Assembly: GCF_001550095.1 (NCBI RefSeq)
Contig: NZ_LRUC01000018.1
Location: 218,264-282,263 of the forward strand
DNA length: 64,000 nucleotides
Reading direction: 5' to 3'
Source: Celeribacter ethanolicus
GTDB lineage: Bacteria; Pseudomonadota; Alphaproteobacteria; Rhodobacterales; Rhodobacteraceae
Both the position numbers and the translations under genes were made by a program. Positions 60,414-64,000 of this stretch are shown here, one piece after another (positions within the stretch are counted from its first letter, which is position 1; each line of letters starts with the position of its first letter). A model generated the notes under the pieces. The model did no database searches. It saw nothing but the letters and a program-made list of their open reading frames with translations, and was not told the DNA's origin.

Positions 60414-60453
60414 CGGGGCCTCCCTGAGGGACCGCCGGCTCCTCCCGGCGGCG

Positions 60454-61263
60454 TCAATAGGTTGAGAGTACCGCCAATGCCGCCTCATGCAACTCTTTGC
60501 TCGCCGCCGCCAGCACGCGACCGCCTTCCAGAACGGGACCGCCCTGCCAGTCAGTGACAATGCCGCCCGCCGCCTCGATCACCCCGATGGGACCGAGAAT
60601 GTCGTAGCTCTGCAACCCGGCCTCAACCACAAGATCGACCTGCCCCGCGGCCAAAAGCGCGTAGGCATAGCAATCCATGCCGTAGCGCGTCAGCTTGCAG
60701 CGTCCGGCGAGATCGTGGAACGCCTTACCTTCCGTCTCGCTGCCAACCTCGGGGAAGGTCGTATAGATCACCGCATCGTCAAGCGCCACGCCGCGCCGCG
60801 CCGCCAGAGCGCTTTTGCCCAGCGGACCGGTCAGTTCCGACAGACCAAGCCCCCCGACAAAGCGCTCACCGATATAGGGCTGGTCAATCACACCATAAAC
60901 CACACTGTCGGCATTGCGCAGCGCAATCAGCACGCCCCAGGTCGGGGTCCCGGAAATGAAACCGCGGGTGCCGTCGATCGGATCGAGCACCCAGGTGAGA
61001 CCCGACGTCCCCGCTTTGGGACCGAATTCCTCGCCGACGATGCCATCGTCCGGGCGACGCGCCTCAATGACCGCGCGCATGGCCTGCTCGGAACCGCGAT
61101 CGGCGACCGTCACCGGATCGAACCCGACCGCCTGTTTCGACTCCGTAGCGAGCGCGCCCCCCCGAAAATAGCGGAGCGTGATCTCGCGCGCGGCCTCTGC
61201 CGCCGCATCCGCCGTTGCGATAATCTCCGCGCGCATCTCTGCGCTCAATTCCGAGACGTTCAT
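60454..61263 (-). CDS. hisN: Histidinol-phosphate phosphatase of the inositol-monophosphatase fold
   Basis: A 269-residue Mg-dependent phosphatase. Motifs are ESKQAVGFDPVTVADRGSEQAMRAVIEARRPDDGIVGEEFG (metal-binding Glu/Glu), WVLDPIDGTRGFISGTPTWGVLIAL (the DPIDGT loop) and SYDILGPIGVIEAAGGIVTDWQGG (the second metal site). The TRGFISG part and the length point to HisN, the last phosphatase step of histidine synthesis in alphaproteobacteria, rather than to SuhB. The start is ATG 61263. It is 40 bp before the deaminase gene on the same strand. Confidence 0.82.
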   Translation of the reverse strand: MNVSELSAEMRAEIIATADAAAEAAREITLRYFRGGALATESKQAVGFDPVTVADRGSEQAMRAVIEARRPDDGIVGEEFGPKAGTSGLTWVLDPIDGTRGFISGTPTWGVLIALRNADSVVYGVIDQPYIGERFVGGLGLSELTGPLGKSALAARRGVALDDAVIYTTFPEVGSETEGKAFHDLAGRCKLTRYGMDCYAYALLAAGQVDLVVEAGLQSYDILGPIGVIEAAGGIVTDWQGGPVLEGGRVLAAASKELHEAALAVLSTY

Positions 61264-61390
61264 GCTCTCTCCTGCTCCGATCCTCTGCGCCTTGGGCGCG
61301 TCCCTTTCGCGGTAGCCCCTCAGCCGCGACAGGTCAAGCGACCCGCCGGGTCTTCACAACACCGCCGAAGGTGCCACCTGGCGGCTGCGC

Positions 61391-61426
61391 AAAAAAGAAA
61401 CGACCCCGGCGTCAGAGACGCGGGGG
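61391..61426 (-). terminator. Hairpin terminator behind the XRE regulator gene
   Basis: CCCCGGCGTC-AGA-GACGCGGGGG at 61404-61426 forms a stem with one mismatch. On the minus strand it is followed by TTTCTTTTTT. It ends the XRE gene transcript before hisN. Confidence 0.75.
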
Positions 61427-61471
61427 CCGGTTCTGCAGCTCGGGTCGGTTCAGGCCCTGATCGTCCCCGGA

Positions 61472-61855
61472 TCAGGCGACGTCGGAGAGCACCCGCGCCA
61501 GTTCAAACAGACGACGGCGCTGATTTTCCGGAATCGCGTAATAGGAGCGCACCAGTTCGAGCGCTTCCTTGTCGGCGAGAATATCGGCCGGGACGGAGGC
61601 ATCCTCCTGATGAGCGACGGACTGTGCCTCGACAGGCATATCCATACCTTCGAAGAAGAAGGCCACGGGCACGGACAGCGCCTCGGCAATGTCCCAGAGA
61701 CGGGAGGCAGACACGCGGTTCATGCCAGTTTCATATTTCTGGATCTGCTGGAATTTGATGCCGACCTTTTCCGCAAGCTGCTGCTGCGTCATGCCGACCA
61801 TCCACCGACGATGGCGAATCCGCTTTCCCACATGGACATCCACGGGATGTTTCAT
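61472..61855 (-). CDS. XRE-family helix-turn-helix regulator, PraR-like
   Basis: A 127-residue protein. The HTH region (about 10-65) reads VGKRIRHRRWMVGMTQQQLAEKVGIKFQQIQKYETGMNRVSASRLWDIAEALSVPVAFFF, close to PraR of rhizobia, a regulator of attachment and quorum-related genes. The C-terminal helices (EALELVRSYYAIPENQRRRLFELARVL) are also as in that group. ATG 61855 was chosen by the family start. It stands alone with a long upstream gap shared with a divergent oxidoreductase gene. Confidence 0.85.
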   Translation of the reverse strand: MKHPVDVHVGKRIRHRRWMVGMTQQQLAEKVGIKFQQIQKYETGMNRVSASRLWDIAEALSVPVAFFFEGMDMPVEAQSVAHQEDASVPADILADKEALELVRSYYAIPENQRRRLFELARVLSDVA

Positions 61856-62210
61856 ACTGACCGCTCCTTGTATCGTGCTGCACGCCCTTAACCTATGCGT
61901 GTATAGCACATTTCTTAGGACCGGCCCGATGTCTCAACCTGTCTTTTTGGGCAGGATTTGACCAAATCCCCCCAACCATCTGTAAAAATGAAGTTTTATA
62001 TCGAAGCAACGCCTGAGATTCCGTCCTGTGACGATCTGGCACGGCTTGGACAGCACTAAACCTGCGCGTGTTTTTTGATCATTTGTTGCGTTTTGCAAAA
62101 TCTTCCGCCACCGGATCAGTCATGCCAACCGATGCGGACCGGGCAAAATCGACTCGCTTTCAGCGCCTTTCACATGGACAGAACCGCATGTAGCCGTCAC
62201 AAAATATGCT
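61856..62210. promoter_or_regulatory. 355-bp divergent non-coding region between the XRE gene and the quinone oxidoreductase
   Basis: No gene seen. It is A+T-richer than its neighbours and contains a GTGCT...AGCAC inverted repeat (about 61879-61913) near the XRE start. A perfect TTTTGCAAAA palindrome at 62091-62100 is identical to the one in front of pccR. The promoters of both genes must lie here. Confidence 0.55.
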
Positions 62211-63188
62211 ATGTCACAGATTAAAACCATCCGCGCCTGTCGCGTCACCGCCTTCGATCAACCTCCGCAGCTCGCCGACACCGCTCTTGCGCCCCCCGCA
62301 GCCGGCGAAATCCAGGTTGCGATCCGTGCCGGGGCTTTGAACTTTGCCGACACGCTGATGTGCACAGGCCGCTATCAGGATACGCCGGAGCCGCCCTTTA
62401 CACTCGGGCTTGAACTCTCCGGCAAAATTATTGAGATCGGTGAAGGGGTTACGGGATTTCAAACCGGTCAACGCGTGGCGATTTATTCCGGTCAGGGCGG
62501 GCTGGCCGAGGCCGGGAATTTCCCTGCCGACCGTTGCATCCCCATCCCCGAAGGGCTGGGCTATGCCGAGGCGGCGGCGCTTCAGATCGCTTACGGCACC
62601 TCGCATATGGCGCTGGATTACAAAGCCCGACTGCAACCCGGCGAACGCCTTGTCGTCACCGGGGCAGCGGGCGGCGTGGGGCTGACAGCGGTGGAAATCG
62701 GCAAGCTGATGGGCGCGGAGGTCATCGCCATCGCGCGCGGCGCCGACAAACTGGCCATCGCCAAAGCCGCCGGGGCCGATCATCTCATCGACGCCGACAG
62801 CCCAGATATTCGCGAACAAATCAAAGCACTTGGCGGCGCGGATGTGGTCTACGACGCGGTCGGGGAACCTTTGTATGAGGCCTGTTTTCGGGCCACAAAT
62901 CCCGACGGACGCATCCTTTTGATCGGGTTTGCGGGCGGCGATCTGCCGAAGATGAAACCGAACCACATGCTGGTGAAAAACATCACGGCCATCGGGTTTT
63001 ACTGGGGCGCTTACCTGAATTTCAACCCGGCACCGCTGCGCGCCTCGCTCGCCACGCTGTTCGACTGGGCGGCGGAAGGACGGATCAAACCGCATATCTC
63101 CCATCGCCTGCCGCTCGATCAATTTGCCGAGGCGCTCGAATTGATCCGCAGCCGACAGGCGACGGGGAAGGTCGTTCTGGAGCCGTGA
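62211..63188 (+). CDS. NADPH:quinone oxidoreductase family protein (zinc-free MDR)
   Basis: A 325-residue medium-chain reductase. The N-terminal GroES-like domain has RAGALNFADTLMCTGRYQ and TLGLELSGKIIEIGEGV. The Rossmann domain has LVVTGAAGGVGLTAVEIGKLMGAEVIAIA (the AAGGVG NADPH motif of quinone reductases), then DVVYDAVGEPLYEACFRATNPDGRILLIGFAGG. No zinc cysteines are present, so it reduces quinones or enones rather than oxidising alcohols. The start is ATG 62211. It is followed 18 bp later by a 38-bp dispersed repeat. Confidence 0.88.
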   Translation: MSQIKTIRACRVTAFDQPPQLADTALAPPAAGEIQVAIRAGALNFADTLMCTGRYQDTPEPPFTLGLELSGKIIEIGEGVTGFQTGQRVAIYSGQGGLAEAGNFPADRCIPIPEGLGYAEAAALQIAYGTSHMALDYKARLQPGERLVVTGAAGGVGLTAVEIGKLMGAEVIAIARGADKLAIAKAAGADHLIDADSPDIREQIKALGGADVVYDAVGEPLYEACFRATNPDGRILLIGFAGGDLPKMKPNHMLVKNITAIGFYWGAYLNFNPAPLRASLATLFDWAAEGRIKPHISHRLPLDQFAEALELIRSRQATGKVVLEP

Positions 63189-63206
63189 AACAGGCCGAAA
63201 ATGACG

Positions 63207-63244
63207 GTCGGCAAAGCGTCGGATTTGCGTCGGACTTTTGTCGG
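63207..63244 (-). repeat. 38-bp dispersed repeat, copy 2 (inverted relative to copy 1)
   Basis: Exact reverse complement of 17841-17878. It starts 18 bp after the quinone oxidoreductase stop, in the gap before the insertion element. The flanking bases differ from copy 1, so 38 bp is the full shared length. Confidence 0.85.
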
Positions 63245-63274
63245 GCACGCGCAGGGGCGCGATCAGGCCAGACA

Positions 63275-64000
63275 TCAGACGATTGAGGTTTCAGAGAGAG
63301 TGGAGAAAGTTAGCGTCAGAGATGCGAAGGACTGCTTTGCGGATATTTTGTTGAAAAACTCGTGCTTGATCGGTGTGTGATCTGCTGTTTCAATTCTTCC
63401 AACGGACGGGAGGATTGACCGATGATGGGTCCGAGGCAGGAAGCGCAGGCATCGCTGTTTTACGAGTTCTCGCTTGAGGATCACGTCCCTCAGGATCATT
63501 TGCTGCGGTCGATTGATCGGTTCGTCGACTTGGGCAGCATCCGTGCTCATCTTGCTGAGTTCTACAGCCGCACGGGCCGGCCTTCCGTTGACCCCGAGCT
63601 GCTGATCCGGATGCTTCTGGTCGGCTATTGTTTCGGCATCCGGTCGGAGCGGCGGCTCTGCGAAGAGGTGCATCTGAACCTCGCCTATCGCTGGTTCTGC
63701 CGCCTCGATCTGAACGACCGGGTGCCTGATCATTCGACGTTTTCGAAGAACCGGCACGGTCGTTTCCGCGAGAGCGAGCTGCTGCGCCATCTATTTGAGA
63801 CAACGGTGGCGCGCTGCATCGAAGAAGGCCTGGCGAGTGGCCAGCGCATGGCGGTGGATGCCAGCCTGATTGAGGCAGATGCGAACAAACAGAACTCGAC
63901 GTCAAAGGAAGACTGGGATGCTTCAACCATCGAGCCCGCTGATGCGCCTCGTGCCGTACGCGAGTATCTCGACACCCTTGATGAGGCTGCATTTGGCGCA
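63275..64000 (+). mobile_element. IS1182-type insertion sequence, left part (continues past the window)
   Basis: The element is recognised from its transposase gene at 63422. The left end is not defined: no terminal inverted repeat can be paired without the right end, and the start given is approximate, based on where similarity to normal intergenic sequence seems to stop. Confidence 0.65.
63422..64000 (+). CDS. IS1182-family transposase, N-terminal part (cut by window edge)
   Basis: An open frame with no stop before the right edge, giving at least 193 residues. It begins MMGPRQEAQASLFYEFSLED, then HVPQDHLLRSIDRFVDL and the DUF772 helical domain (SVDPELLIRMLLVGYCFGIRSERRLCEEVHLNLAYRWFCRLDL, with VPDHSTFSKNRHGRF). 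The first catalytic aspartate of the DDE domain is in RMAVDASLIEADANKQ. This order is typical of IS1182/IS5-like transposases. GGGAGGA precedes the paired ATGs at 63422 and 63425. Whether the rest is intact cannot be seen. Confidence 0.88.
   Translation, partial: MMGPRQEAQASLFYEFSLEDHVPQDHLLRSIDRFVDLGSIRAHLAEFYSRTGRPSVDPELLIRMLLVGYCFGIRSERRLCEEVHLNLAYRWFCRLDLNDRVPDHSTFSKNRHGRFRESELLRHLFETTVARCIEEGLASGQRMAVDASLIEADANKQNSTSKEDWDASTIEPADAPRAVREYLDTLDEAAFGA

Noticed and set aside
62214..63275. Minus-strand open frame of about 353 codons
   Set aside because: Antisense of the quinone oxidoreductase. Its N-terminus is read from the 38-bp repeat and is not a real protein start.

Overview
The window is about 63% G+C and dense with genes. 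It looks like a chromosome segment of a Rhodobacteraceae (Roseobacter-group) alphaproteobacterium. The evidence is the set of lineage-typical families (DUF3572 next to PleD, DUF2937, DUF983, a DnaA-like HdaA, a PraR-like XRE regulator), a PccR-type propionyl-CoA regulator, a GTTC-N7-GTTC SOS box, and a methylmalonyl-CoA gene cluster arranged as in roseobacters. No rRNA operon, CRISPR array, prophage or replication origin was found.

Layout. 1-1100: the end of recJ, then two tRNA-Glu genes in a 134-bp inverted repeat. 1200-5500: cyclic-di-GMP signalling, with an H-NOX-like/HNOBA-GGDEF pair and pleD, plus a HAD phosphatase. 6100-8700: an operon for an EF-hand/Met-Gly-Tyr-repeat exported protein, an ECF sigma factor, a membrane protein in the anti-sigma position and a CpxP-like protein. 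9000-15900: assorted enzymes (HD hydrolase, acetyltransferase, 2OG oxygenase, HxlR/PPOX pair, PPK2) and parE. 15900-17200: an A+T-rich insert-like gene and an orphan MazF/PemK toxin. 17300-22900: an exported protein, a kinase-like protein, lolD/lolC and proS. 23000-33300: a chemoreceptor, AI-2E transporter, hdaA, ppx, an EEP nuclease/J-domain operon and nhaA.

33400-46300 is the propionate block: methylmalonyl-CoA mutase, a Y-family polymerase with its own SOS box, pccA, small conserved unknowns, RidA, pccB, a Bcr-type exporter and pccR. PccA and PccB convert propionyl-CoA to methylmalonyl-CoA, and the mutase passes it to succinyl-CoA. PccR should control this from TTTGC/GCAAA boxes in front of pccB and of pccR itself. 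46400-50700: three tRNAs, a thermonuclease, a DMT transporter and a divergent argO/argP pair around a perfect palindrome. 50700-61900: yebC, an SLC13 transporter, ymdB, an HpcH/HpaI aldolase, 5-formyl-THF cyclo-ligase coupled to mgtE, two purine deaminases, hisN and a PraR-like regulator. The right edge has a quinone oxidoreductase and the start of an IS1182-type element.

The least explained items are the EF-hand/ECF operon, the H-NOX homologue whose haem-ligand histidine appears to be glutamate, a 38-bp repeat present in identical form at 17.8 kb and 63.2 kb in opposite orientation, the inverted tRNA-Glu duplication, and the A+T-rich gene behind parE. All functional calls rest on reading motifs by eye; no database search was run.
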